This document shows, in pieces, positions 16,326 through 24,132 of a stretch of 62,840 nucleotides of DNA. Source of the DNA: Frankia nepalensis (GTDB taxonomy: Bacteria > Actinomycetota > Actinomycetes > Frankiales > Frankiaceae); NCBI RefSeq assembly GCF_016786325.1, contig NZ_JADWYU010000119.1, positions 1-62,840 of the forward strand, given 5' to 3'. The notes beneath the pieces are model-generated. The model saw only the letters and a program-made list of their open reading frames with translations. It was not told the DNA's origin and did no database searches. Numbering within the stretch: the stretch's first letter is position 1; each line of letters begins with the position of its first letter. Both the position numbers and the translations under genes were made by a program.

Positions 16326-17822
16326 ATGACAGGACTCGCTTCGGCCCCCGCTCGGCCGGCCACGACGCCGGGCTCGGCGGCGCCGCGCCAGGTGCTGCTG
16401 ATCGTGTGCGCGGGCGTGGTCCTCGCCAGCCTCGACCTGTTCATCGTCAATCTCGCCCTGCCGCAGATCGCCCACGACCTGGGGGCGTCCGACCTGGGCC
16501 AGCTGTCCTGGGTACTCAACGGGTACGCCATCGTCTACGCGTCACTGCTGGTGTTCTTCGGCCGTCTCGCCGACCGCTACCGCCGCGATCACGGATTCCT
16601 GCTGGGCGTCGTCGTCTTCACGGCCGCCTCCGCCGCCTGCGCGGCGTCGACGAGCGTCGAGATGCTGATCGGTTTCCGGCTGGCGCAGGCAGCCGGAGCC
16701 GCGCTGCTGACCCCGACCTCGCTCGGCCTGGTGCTCGCCGCCTACGAACCGGCGCGCCGCCAGGGCGCGGTCCGCGCGTGGACCGCGGCCGGCGGGATGG
16801 CCGCGGGCATCGGCCCGGTCGTCGGTGGCCTGCTGGCAGCCGCCAGCTGGCGGTGGGTGTTCCTGGTCAACGTCCCCATCGGGATCGCCGCCCTGGTCGT
16901 CGGCTGGCGCCGGCTGCCCCGCGTCGACGGCCACCCCGCCGAGCGGCCCGACCCGTTCGGCGTCGCCCTCGTGACCGGCGGTGTCGCGCTGCTGACGTTC
17001 GGGCTGGTCAAGGGCAGCGACTGGGGCTGGGCCTCGCCCTCGATCGGCGGCTCGCTCGCGGCCGCCGGGCTGCTGCTCGCCGCGTTCGGCGCGCACTGCC
17101 GACACAGCCGGACCCCGCTGATCTCCCCGTCACTGTTCGCGTCCCGGTCCTTCACCGGCGCGTCCATCGTCGCCCTGTCCTTCTCCGCGTCGTTCGGCGC
17201 GATGCTGCTGTCGATCGTGCTGTGGGAGCAGAGCCGCTGGGGATGGTCAGCCCTGGAAGCAGGCCTCGCAATGGCTCCTGGGCCGCTGATGGTCCCGCTG
17301 GTCTCCTTTGGCATCGCCGGCCGCCTGATCGCCCGCTACGGGCCCGCGATGTTGATCACGGCCGGAAGCGTCATCTTCGGTGCTGGCGTTGCGTGGTGGG
17401 CCCTCGCGATCGGGACCGAGCCCAACTACGTCTCGGGCGTACTTGGCGGCATGATCCTCACCGGTCTCGGCGTCGGCCTCACGCTCCCGACGATGATGGC
17501 CACCGCCTCGGCCTCACTCCCCCCGCCCGAGTTCGCGACCGGGTCGGCGGTCATCAACATGATCCGCCAGACCGGCCTGGCCCTCGGGGTCGCCATCCTC
17601 GTCGCCGTCCTCGGCGGCGCCGCGCAGACCGGCGAGCTGCATGCCTTCCGCACCGCCTGGTGGGTCACCGCCGGAATCTCCCTCGCCGGGGTCGTGCCGG
17701 CTCTCGCCCTGCTCCGCCGCCCGGCCGCGCAACGTCGAGGGCGCCCTGACCCACGGCCGTTGGCGGTCGACCCGCCGAGCGCGCCCGCGCCGCCCCTTCC
17801 TTCGGCACCGTCGAACACCTGA
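16326..17822 (+). CDS. MFS drug exporter, DHA2 (EmrB/QacA) family
   Basis: This is a 14-helix-type proton antiporter of 498 residues that pumps lipophilic drugs or metabolites from the cytoplasm. Helix 1 carries ASLDLFIVNLALPQIA, the DHA2 motif D1. The loop motif A-like GRLADRYRRD and motif C-like GMAAGIGPVVGGLLAA in helix 5 are clear. The C-terminus is proline/arginine-rich and cytoplasmic. The ATG at 16326 was chosen over upstream in-frame codons, which would run through the regulator's promoter. Divergence from the HxlR gene suggests derepression by the exported compound, which is inferred. Confidence 0.93.
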   Translation: MTGLASAPARPATTPGSAAPRQVLLIVCAGVVLASLDLFIVNLALPQIAHDLGASDLGQLSWVLNGYAIVYASLLVFFGRLADRYRRDHGFLLGVVVFTAASAACAASTSVEMLIGFRLAQAAGAALLTPTSLGLVLAAYEPARRQGAVRAWTAAGGMAAGIGPVVGGLLAAASWRWVFLVNVPIGIAALVVGWRRLPRVDGHPAERPDPFGVALVTGGVALLTFGLVKGSDWGWASPSIGGSLAAAGLLLAAFGAHCRHSRTPLISPSLFASRSFTGASIVALSFSASFGAMLLSIVLWEQSRWGWSALEAGLAMAPGPLMVPLVSFGIAGRLIARYGPAMLITAGSVIFGAGVAWWALAIGTEPNYVSGVLGGMILTGLGVGLTLPTMMATASASLPPPEFATGSAVINMIRQTGLALGVAILVAVLGGAAQTGELHAFRTAWWVTAGISLAGVVPALALLRRPAAQRRGRPDPRPLAVDPPSAPAPPLPSAPSNT

Positions 17823-17984
17823 CAGATCGTCGAGACGCCAGCCGTCCGCCTCGAAGAAATGGCCGCGCCCGCCACGCGGACGGCGCGGTGGCCTCGCCGA
17901 CACGCGGCGCCCAAATGCCCAGGTCATCCGGCCTTGTGTGCCAGAATGCCGCCGTGGCGCTCAGAGGCCACAACGGGGGGGAAC

Positions 17985-18449
17985 ATGTACAGCGCACGGC
18001 AGGCGTGTGTTTTCTGCGAGGAATACCCTGAGCCTGATCGTCGGCTCACCCTCTTTCTGCCCGGAGGGCGGCGAGGGGCTGTGTGTGGTCATCACGACCC
18101 GGCCGCGCCAGGATTTCGCGAGGATCTTTCCTACCAGCTTTTCCGCTCTCACGGCATGGCCATCGGCGACGACGCGAGCATGGAAGTCCTGGCGGTGACC
18201 GTCGATCGGGTCGTCGACGCGCTCCTCGGGGAGGGCCCGGCCTCCGCGGCCCGATCCAAGCCTGACCTCCTGGCCCAGCCGGCGGCCCCTGAAGACGCCG
18301 GCCACGGCGGTCAGCACGACGGTGCGCCGACGACGCCGCCGTCCAAGGCGCGCGCCCCATGGGCGTTCGTGAATGACCGACATCGGGCGGCCCGGACCGT
18401 CCGATGCGCGTCCAGCGGGCCAGCCGCGCGGGAAGCAAGGTTGACCTAA
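17985..18449 (+). CDS. Hypothetical protein with N-terminal CxxC / CxxH pair
   Basis: I do not recognise a named family for this 154-residue protein. The N-terminus contains CVFCEEY and, about 25 residues later, VCGHHD, a possible Cys3-His zinc site. The middle (HGMAIGDDASMEVLAVTVDRVVDALL) looks helical, and the last ~60 residues are low-complexity and basic. A G-rich stretch (GGGGGGGAAC) directly before the ATG is a reasonable Shine-Dalgarno. It sits alone between two exporters and its end overlaps the MerR-type promoter of the second. Coding character is supported by the first 75 codons. The tail is less certain. Confidence 0.6.
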   Translation: MYSARQACVFCEEYPEPDRRLTLFLPGGRRGAVCGHHDPAAPGFREDLSYQLFRSHGMAIGDDASMEVLAVTVDRVVDALLGEGPASAARSKPDLLAQPAAPEDAGHGGQHDGAPTTPPSKARAPWAFVNDRHRAARTVRCASSGPAAREARLT

Positions 18450-18471
18450 AGCCTGCCTGAGGTTTCAGGCT
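18441..18471 (+). promoter_or_regulatory. MerR-type promoter with 19-bp spacer
   Basis: A -35 TTGACC (18441-18446) and a -10-like CAGGCT (18466-18471) are separated by 19 bp. The spacer holds an imperfect dyad, ACCTAAAG-CCTG-CCTGAGGT (18444-18463, six of eight positions paired). This over-long spacer with central dyad is the hallmark of promoters remodelled by MerR-family activators. Geometry is identical to the site at 38914-38944. Confidence 0.65.
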
Positions 18472-18477
18472 GTCGTC

Positions 18478-18528
18478 ATGACATTGACGAACAATGGGCG
18501 GGACTACCCGGCGGATACCCGCCGATGA
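18478..18528 (+). CDS. Possible 16-residue leader peptide coupled to the MFS gene
   Basis: The ATG lies seven bases after the -10 element, so it would be at or next to the transcript 5' end and translated leaderless. It encodes MTLTNNGRDYPADTRR. The TGA overlaps the exporter ATG in an ATGA arrangement. It could deliver ribosomes to the exporter start, which has only a weak Shine-Dalgarno. Function beyond coupling is unknown. Confidence 0.4.
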   Translation: MTLTNNGRDYPADTRR

Positions 18529-20048
18529 CGCGCTCCACGGACGCGGCCGCCGGGGCGATGGAGGCGCCCAGCGCCCCGGCGACCGGGACGAGCGCGAACC
18601 CGGGCACGGCCGCGAGGCTCGACCGCCACACCCGCCTGATGATGGCGGTCCTCGTGCTCGGCGGGCTCATGGTCGTGCTCGACGTGACGATCACCAACGT
18701 CGCCATCCGGGACCTCTCCGTGTCACTGGGGGCGCCGCTGCCGGTGATCCAGTGGGTGTCGAGCGGATACACGCTGGCGCTGGCCGTCGTCGTGCCGACC
18801 ACGGCCTGGCTCGCCGGCCGGCTGGGCACCAGGCGGGTCTACCTCGGCGCGCTGGGCCTGTTCCTGCTGGGCTCGGTGCTGGCCGGCCTGGCCTGGAACA
18901 TCGAGTCGCTGATCGCGTTCCGGGTGGTCCAGGGCCTCGGCGGTGGCCTGATCAACCCGGTCGCCATGACGATCGTCCTGCGCGCGGCGCCGCCGGCCAC
19001 CCGCGGCCGGGCGATGGGCCTGCTCGGGCTGCCGGTGCTGGTCGGGCCACTGGTCGGCCCGACGCTCGGCGGCTGGCTCGTCGGCTTCTCCTGGCGGTGG
19101 ATCTTCCTGATCAACGTCCCGGTCGGGCTGCTCGCGCTGGCGATGGCCTGGCGGTTCCTGCGTCCGCTCCCGTCGGCGGACGAGGGCCGCGCCCGGCTGG
19201 ACGTCCTCGGGCTCGCGCTGGTCGCGCCGGGTCTCGCCCTGGTCGTCTACGGGCTGGCGGAAAGCGGGCGCCTCGGCACGCTGGCCGCGCCGTCGGTCCT
19301 GGTCCCCGCGCTGCTCGGCCTCGGGCTCTGCGCCGCGTTCGTGCTGCGCGCCCTGCGGGTGCCCGATCCGCTCGTCCAGGTCCGGTTGCTGCGGCACCGG
19401 GCGCTCGCGTCCGGCACGGCCACGCTCGCGCTGTTCGCCTCCGCCTACTTCGGGTCGATGCTCCTGGTGCCGCTGTACTGGCAGCTGGTCCGCGGGCAGA
19501 GCCCGGCCCAGGCGGGGATGCTCGCGATCCCGCAGGCCCTGACCACGGGCATCGCGCTGCAGGTGGCCAGCCGGCTGGTGGACCGGGTCGCGCCCGCGAA
19601 GGTCGTCGGCGCCGGCGTGACGCTGGCGGCCGGCGGCATGCTCGCCACGGCGTTGCTGCTCAGCGCGGACCGGCCGTTCTGGCAGCTGGTCGTGACCATG
19701 GCGGTCGCGGGCGCGGGCGCCGGCGCGACCATCATGCCGACCATCACGACCGCGCTTCGCCACCTCCCCGACCGGCACACCCCGTCGGGCAGCACGCTGC
19801 TCAGCATCATCAACCAGGTCAGCGTCGCCCTGGGGACCGCGCTGACCTCCGTGCTCCTCGTCGCCCAGCTGGCCGGCACGACAGCCACCGGCGGCCGCGG
19901 CGAGCTGCCGGACCCCGCCGGCGGCGCCGCGTCCGGCGAGCTCGCGCGGGCGTTCCACGACACGATGCTGCTCCCCGTGGCGCTCATGGCCGCGGCCGCC
20001 GTCCTCGCCCTGCTCCTGCTCCCCCGCGGCCGCGGCAACACCCCGTGA
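18525..20048 (+). CDS. MFS drug exporter, DHA2 (EmrB/QacA) family
   Basis: This is a 507-residue, 14-helix-type multidrug or metabolite proton antiporter. Helix 1 has VVLDVTITNVAIRDL, the loop after helix 2 has AGRLGTRRVYL, and helix 5 has GLPVLVGPLVGPTLGGWL, matching DHA2 motifs D1, A and C. The first ~35 residues are a disordered Ala/Thr-rich tail. It is expressed from a MerR-type promoter and probably coupled to a short leader ORF through ATGA. No merR gene is adjacent, so the activator would act in trans. The substrate is unknown. Confidence 0.92.
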   Translation: MTRSTDAAAGAMEAPSAPATGTSANPGTAARLDRHTRLMMAVLVLGGLMVVLDVTITNVAIRDLSVSLGAPLPVIQWVSSGYTLALAVVVPTTAWLAGRLGTRRVYLGALGLFLLGSVLAGLAWNIESLIAFRVVQGLGGGLINPVAMTIVLRAAPPATRGRAMGLLGLPVLVGPLVGPTLGGWLVGFSWRWIFLINVPVGLLALAMAWRFLRPLPSADEGRARLDVLGLALVAPGLALVVYGLAESGRLGTLAAPSVLVPALLGLGLCAAFVLRALRVPDPLVQVRLLRHRALASGTATLALFASAYFGSMLLVPLYWQLVRGQSPAQAGMLAIPQALTTGIALQVASRLVDRVAPAKVVGAGVTLAAGGMLATALLLSADRPFWQLVVTMAVAGAGAGATIMPTITTALRHLPDRHTPSGSTLLSIINQVSVALGTALTSVLLVAQLAGTTATGGRGELPDPAGGAASGELARAFHDTMLLPVALMAAAAVLALLLLPRGRGNTP

Positions 20049-20121
20049 GAGCCATGGGTCGGGGCGAGCCCAGGCGGGACGGCCTCGCGGGCTGATCAGG
20101 CGCCGGCCGGGGCAGCGGAGG

Positions 20122-21039
20122 TCAGCCGAGGGGCGCGACCTGGACGGTGCCGTCGGGATTGATGATCATTCCTGTGAGGCCGTCCTTGCTGGCCGGGGCA
20201 TCCAGGTCGAGGGCGACCAGGGTCTTCTGGTAGTTCCAGGCCGCGACGTCGAGCGAGAGCTCGACCAGCTGGGCCGTGGAGAAGTGCGTGCGCAGCTCCG
20301 TCCGCAGGTCCTCGGTGATCTGGTGCGGCCCGGTCATGTGCGCGTCGGCGTAGCGCAGCGCCGCGCGGCGCGCCGGCGAGAACGCCGGGTCGGCGCCGTA
20401 GTGCTCCAGCCGGGCGAACAGCGCGTCGTCGACGACCACCCGTCCGTCGACGACGAGCCGCATCGACAGGCAGGTGCGGCAGTCGTGGTAGCTGCCCGCC
20501 CGCAGCCGGACCAGTTCCGTCGTCACCGGGTCCAGCGCGCCCAGCTCCAGCGCGGCGTCGTGCAGCAGGAAGTTGGCCGCGGCGAGCGACTTCGGCTCGG
20601 CCGGCGCCGCGGCGGGCGCGGCGTCCCCGAACTCGCCCGGATCGAACAGCCTGCCGTGGCCGATCACCAGGCGGGCGTTCTGGTCGAACACATACAGGGC
20701 GTCGACCAGCCCGCGGGTCCCCCGCCGGCCGAGCCGCTCCCGCAGCACCGCGACCAGCTCGGGCCGCCTGGTGGCGACGTGCCGCACGAACCCGTCGGTG
20801 AACGCGGCCACCGCCTCGTCGAGCGGATCGGCGCCCTCGCGCCCAGCCGGCCCCCCGTCGGTCTCGAGAGCGAGGCCGTGCCCGACGGCCATCCGTCGTT
20901 GGACGAGGTCGAGCAGCCGCGGCTCGACCGTGGCTAAGGCGCCCTCCCACCCGGCACGCAGCCAGGTCGCCGCGGCCGGCGCGACGGCGCGGATCGACTC
21001 GAGCTCCGATGCCGGCGCGAGAACCTGGGGAGCGGACAT
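20122..21039 (-). CDS. Carboxymuconolactone decarboxylase / AhpD-like protein
   Basis: This 305-residue protein has a CMD/AhpD fold in its C-terminal half. The redox-type motif is YHDCRTCLSMRL, a CxxC preceded by the His-Asp pair seen in AhpD-like peroxidase adaptors. It continues with FSPARRAALRYADAHMTGPHQIT and the helical LVELSLDVAAWNYQKTLVALDL. The N-terminal ~120 residues contain a second, degenerate helical repeat, so it may be a fused two-domain form. GAGGTGA seven bases before the ATG fixes the start. It converges with the upstream exporter gene and stands alone. The likely role is peroxide or thiol-linked reduction, with CMD-type decarboxylase an alternative. Confidence 0.85.
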   Translation of the reverse strand: MSAPQVLAPASELESIRAVAPAAATWLRAGWEGALATVEPRLLDLVQRRMAVGHGLALETDGGPAGREGADPLDEAVAAFTDGFVRHVATRRPELVAVLRERLGRRGTRGLVDALYVFDQNARLVIGHGRLFDPGEFGDAAPAAAPAEPKSLAAANFLLHDAALELGALDPVTTELVRLRAGSYHDCRTCLSMRLVVDGRVVVDDALFARLEHYGADPAFSPARRAALRYADAHMTGPHQITEDLRTELRTHFSTAQLVELSLDVAAWNYQKTLVALDLDAPASKDGLTGMIINPDGTVQVAPLG

Positions 21040-21071
21040 GCCAGTCACCTCACTGCGTGTTCGGGACAACG

Positions 21072-21134
21072 TCTTCGGATGTTCGGGGTCTTCGGGTGCT
21101 CGGGGTGTTCGGCGTCTTTGGGGTGTTCGGGCTC
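21072..21134. repeat. Seven 9-bp tandem repeats
   Basis: Seven imperfect 9-bp units around TGTTCGGGG fill 21072-21134, in the 297-bp gap between the divergent CMD-like and ClpP-like genes. The rest of the gap is plain GC-rich sequence with no visible gene. The array occupies the upstream region of both genes and could vary in copy number. Confidence 0.7.
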
Positions 21135-21336
21135 GCCCTCCGGGCCGGGCCGGTCGACGCGGCGCCGCCGGCCCGTGCCGGAGATCACCCGTTGACCATC
21201 TTCGGCGACCGGCCGCCCGCGCGCACCCGCTGTTCTCCCACTCGCCTCGGGCGCGCCCGGGCGGATTAGCCGTGAGCAGATCTGCCGCGGGCAGAGCGCG
21301 GGGCCACCGGGCCGGATGGCGCAGCAGAGTGGAGCC

Positions 21337-21966
21337 ATGAGTGATGATCAGAAGCCCCCGCTGTTCAACGACCGGGTGCGGCAGGACCTTTACGCGCAGC
21401 GGGTCCTGGTACTCGACGGTCCCCTGGACGACGACAACGGCACGCTGCTGGCGACGCAGCTGATCGCGTTGGCGACCGCGGACGCCTCCGCCGACATCGC
21501 GCTGTGGATTCACTCGCCGGGCGGATCGGTCCCGTCGATGCTGGCCATCCGGGACGTCATGCGGCTCATTCCCTGCGACGTGTCCACGCTGGCGCTCGGC
21601 ATCGCCTACAGCGCCGGCCAGTTCCTGCTGTCGGCGGGCACCCGCGGAAAGCGGCGCGCCATGCCGCACGCCCGTGTGCTCATGCACCAGGGCTCGGCCG
21701 GGATCGCCGGTACGGCGGTCGACATCGAACTTCAGGCGAACGACCTGCGCCATACCCGGGACACCGTGCTCCGGCTGATCGCCGAGGACACGGGCCAGCC
21801 CATCGAGCGGATCTTCGAGGACTCGCTGCACGACCGCTGGTTCACGGCCCAGGAGGCGCTCGACTACGGCTTCATCGACGGGATCGTGCAGACTTTCGAC
21901 GACGTCGCGCCGCGCCGGCGCACGCCCATCGGGATCGGCCTCGCCGCCGAGGGAACCGCCCGATGA
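21337..21966 (+). CDS. ClpP-family serine protease, catalytic triad intact
   Basis: This is a 209-residue ClpP-like peptidase subunit. The triad is present: Ser92 in GIAYSAGQFLLSAG, His117 in VLMHQGSAG and Asp166 in LHDRWFTAQEALDYGFID. The handle region has LWIHSPGGSV. The region around the serine deviates from the usual GQAASMG, so it belongs to a divergent actinobacterial branch rather than the housekeeping pair. An ATG 21 bases upstream is also in frame. The chosen ATG follows GGAG and fits the family. The stop overlaps the next ATG (ATGA), so both subunits are made stoichiometrically and probably form mixed heptamers or a mixed tetradecamer. Confidence 0.92.
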   Translation: MSDDQKPPLFNDRVRQDLYAQRVLVLDGPLDDDNGTLLATQLIALATADASADIALWIHSPGGSVPSMLAIRDVMRLIPCDVSTLALGIAYSAGQFLLSAGTRGKRRAMPHARVLMHQGSAGIAGTAVDIELQANDLRHTRDTVLRLIAEDTGQPIERIFEDSLHDRWFTAQEALDYGFIDGIVQTFDDVAPRRRTPIGIGLAAEGTAR

Positions 21967-22550
21967 GCACCTACGCGATCCCGAACGTCATCGCGCAGCA
22001 TCCGCGCGGCGACCGCATCATGGATGTCTACTCGCACCTGCTCACGGAGCGCATCATCTACCTCGGCACCGGCATCGACGCCGGCGTCGCGAACGCGCTC
22101 GTCGCGCAGCTGCTGTATCTGGAGGCAGACGCCCCCGACCGGGACATTCAGCTCTACATCAACTGCGCGGGCGGCGACCCGAGCGCGATGCTCGGCGTGT
22201 ACGACACCATGCGCTATATCCGGCCCAACGTGGCGACGACCTGCGTGGGACAGGCCATCGCGGTCGGCGCCGTCCTGCTGGCGGCCGGCGCCGCCGGCAA
22301 GCGCGCCGCGCTCCCCCATGCCCGCGTCGTCCTGCACCAGCCGGCGGCGCAGGGCCGCGGCACGATCCCCGACCTCATCCTCCAGGCCGACGAGGTCGTC
22401 CGCGTCCGCGCGGACATCGAGCACATCCTGTCCCGGCACACCGGGCAGAGCACGGAGACCCTGCGCGCCGACACGGACCACGACCGGGTCTTCACCGCGG
22501 CCGCGGCGCGGGACTACGGGCTCATCGACCAGGTGATCGAGGAACGGTAG
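21963..22550 (+). CDS. ClpP-like protein lacking the catalytic serine (ClpR-like)
   Basis: This 195-residue ClpP homologue is inactive by sequence. At the nucleophile position the motif reads GQAIAVGAVLLAAG, giving Ala100 in place of Ser. His125 (VVLHQP) and Asp174 (DHDRVFTA) remain. The SPGGS motif in the oxyanion region is altered to CAGGDPS. The fold is otherwise complete, including AGKRAALPHAR and DYGLIDQVI. The ATG overlaps the active ClpP stop, with GAGGGA about nine bases upstream. A catalytic plus a non-catalytic subunit from one operon recalls cyanobacterial and plastid ClpP/ClpR rings. The role is probably structural, or in gating and substrate selection, by inference. Confidence 0.92.
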   Translation: MSTYAIPNVIAQHPRGDRIMDVYSHLLTERIIYLGTGIDAGVANALVAQLLYLEADAPDRDIQLYINCAGGDPSAMLGVYDTMRYIRPNVATTCVGQAIAVGAVLLAAGAAGKRAALPHARVVLHQPAAQGRGTIPDLILQADEVVRVRADIEHILSRHTGQSTETLRADTDHDRVFTAAAARDYGLIDQVIEER

Positions 22551-22586
22551 CCTCGCGGGCGCGGGCCCCGAGGCGACGGTCGTGGG

Positions 22587-23222
22587 TCAGAAGTCGACGC
22601 AGGCGAGCCGGCCGCCGGCCTGACCCGCGTGGCCGGGATCCGTGGCGGTGTGCTCCGCGTGGATCACGACGGACTTGGGAGGATTGTCCCCGAAGGTCCA
22701 GTCGACGGTGGAGTCGGAGCGGGCACTTCCGGCCGCGTCGGTGGTGAAGTCCAGCCAGATCTCGTTGCGCGGGTTGGCGTAGTCCGGGTTCACCGACGGC
22801 TGCTTGGGATCGGCCCGGTGCTGGTAGTGGGAGCCGGCCGCCGCCGGATCCTCGCCGCAGGCGTTGGCGTGCGCGTGCGCGCCGAACTTCTGGTTCGGGG
22901 GCAGGCCGCGGACCGCCAGCGCGGTCCGGGTCCTGCCGGCGTCCCGCACGGACACGACGGCCACGTCCGCGCCGGCGGGAACCCGCGCCGGGTCGTAGGT
23001 GATCGCCTGGGCACCCGGGTGGTACGGCGCGAACTCGGCGAGCACGATCGTCGGCGCGGGGGAGGTGGTCGTCCCTGGAGAAGCCGTCGAGGTCGTGGAA
23101 GCGGACGGAGTCTGCGCGCTGGCGGCCGGGGACTCACCCGAGGAGCCGCAGGCGGTGAGTATCGGCAACGCCAACACGGTGGTCACACCGGCTGTGACGA
23201 GTGAAGCCCTGGTACGGCGCAT
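22587..23222 (-). CDS. Cu/Zn superoxide dismutase-like lipoprotein
   Basis: This is an exported lipoprotein of about 211 residues, with a signal peptide ending LPILTAC at the lipidation Cys, then a Ser/Thr/Pro/Ala-rich spacer of ~40 residues. The SODC-like domain has metal ligands in FGAHAHANACGEDP, GSHYQHR and VVIHAEHT, and a late GHAGQAGGRLAC that would give the conserved disulfide with the early Cys. It would dismutate superoxide outside the membrane. Ligand spacing is unusual compared with E. coli SodC, so it is a divergent member. The ATG at 23222 was chosen for its position before the signal peptide. It converges with the ClpP operon. Confidence 0.85.
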   Translation of the reverse strand: MRRTRASLVTAGVTTVLALPILTACGSSGESPAASAQTPSASTTSTASPGTTTSPAPTIVLAEFAPYHPGAQAITYDPARVPAGADVAVVSVRDAGRTRTALAVRGLPPNQKFGAHAHANACGEDPAAAGSHYQHRADPKQPSVNPDYANPRNEIWLDFTTDAAGSARSDSTVDWTFGDNPPKSVVIHAEHTATDPGHAGQAGGRLACVDF

Positions 23223-23378
23223 GACGCGACTGTCCAGGGTCACGATGCTGACGCAAAGCATTCAACCGGGCGCGCCTCGTAGCCAGGCGTGGGCCGCGAC
23301 AAGGTGATCGCGCGAGGCCGCCCCGCCGGCCCGGGTGTCGGGAAGGGTGGTCGGCGGCGCGACGGGCACCACCTTGTG

Positions 23379-23852
23379 ATGAGCGGTCCCACTCTCTTCA
23401 GGACTGGTCTGGCCACGGCGGGCGCCGCCGCCGCCGGCGCGGTCGCGGTCGACCCCGATTCCGCCTGGTACCGGTCCCTGAACAGGCCCGCGTGGCAGCC
23501 GCCCGCCGAGGCGTTCCCGCCCGTCTGGACGGCGCTCTACGCGTCGATCGCGTTCGCGGGCGCCCGGGCGCTGGACGCCAGCACGGGTGACGGGCAGCGA
23601 CGGTGGTTGCGGCGCCTCTACGGGATCAACCTCGCCCTGAACGCCGGCTGGACCCCGCTGTTCTTCCGGGCCCGGCGCCCGCGCCTCGCGCTGGCCGAGA
23701 TCATCGCCCTGGACGGCGCCAACGTCGCGCTCGCGGTCCAGGCCTGGCGAGCCGACCGGGTGGCCGGGGCGGCCCTGCTGCCCTATCTGGCCTGGACCGG
23801 TTTCGCCACCGGGCTGAACGCCGCGATCGCCGCCCGCAACCCCGGCCGCTGA
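23379..23852 (+). CDS. TspO/MBR-family membrane protein
   Basis: This is a 157-residue protein with five predicted helices. The signature WYRSLNRPAWQPPAEAFPPVWT near residues 27-48 is diagnostic of the TspO/peripheral benzodiazepine receptor family, and NLALNAGWTPLFF in helix 3 also fits. TspO proteins bind porphyrins and modulate tetrapyrrole or stress responses. The start is the ATG at 23379. A GTG directly before it is an equally possible start, and the Shine-Dalgarno is weak. It is divergent from the SOD lipoprotein gene, an oxidative-stress context that suits TspO. Confidence 0.9.
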   Translation: MSGPTLFRTGLATAGAAAAGAVAVDPDSAWYRSLNRPAWQPPAEAFPPVWTALYASIAFAGARALDASTGDGQRRWLRRLYGINLALNAGWTPLFFRARRPRLALAEIIALDGANVALAVQAWRADRVAGAALLPYLAWTGFATGLNAAIAARNPGR

Positions 23853-24132
23853 CCCGCGCGGCGGGGAAAGGCCAGCTCGTCACCGGTGACACCGCGACAC
23901 AAGTGCCAAAAACGTTAAGATATTTATCGAGCAGGGTGTGTCGGTCGCCTTCACCGGCCGGGGACGCGCTTGGCAGGGACCTGGGGGCGACGCCGCGGGC
24001 CGGGGCCACGCCGTCGCCCACGTCCGCGTGGACAGATCGGTCGAGGAGGACGTCGCGCGCACGACCGGCTGATCCTCTCACGGGCCCACGGGCCCACGAA
24101 CCTTCGAGTCCGCCCACCAGGAGAGAAGTTTG
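23853..24132 (+). promoter_or_regulatory. Upstream region of the binding protein with an AT-rich segment
   Basis: The 280-bp gap is GC-rich except for an AT-rich stretch at about 23900-23925 containing AACGTTAAGATATTTATCG. It includes the short inverted repeat GATA-TT-TATC and a TANNNT-like -10. It is the best promoter candidate for the binding-protein gene. Confidence 0.4.

Noticed and set aside
21048-21140. Possible rho-independent terminator in the 9-bp repeat region
   Set aside because: The repeats are direct, not inverted, and no T tract accompanies them.
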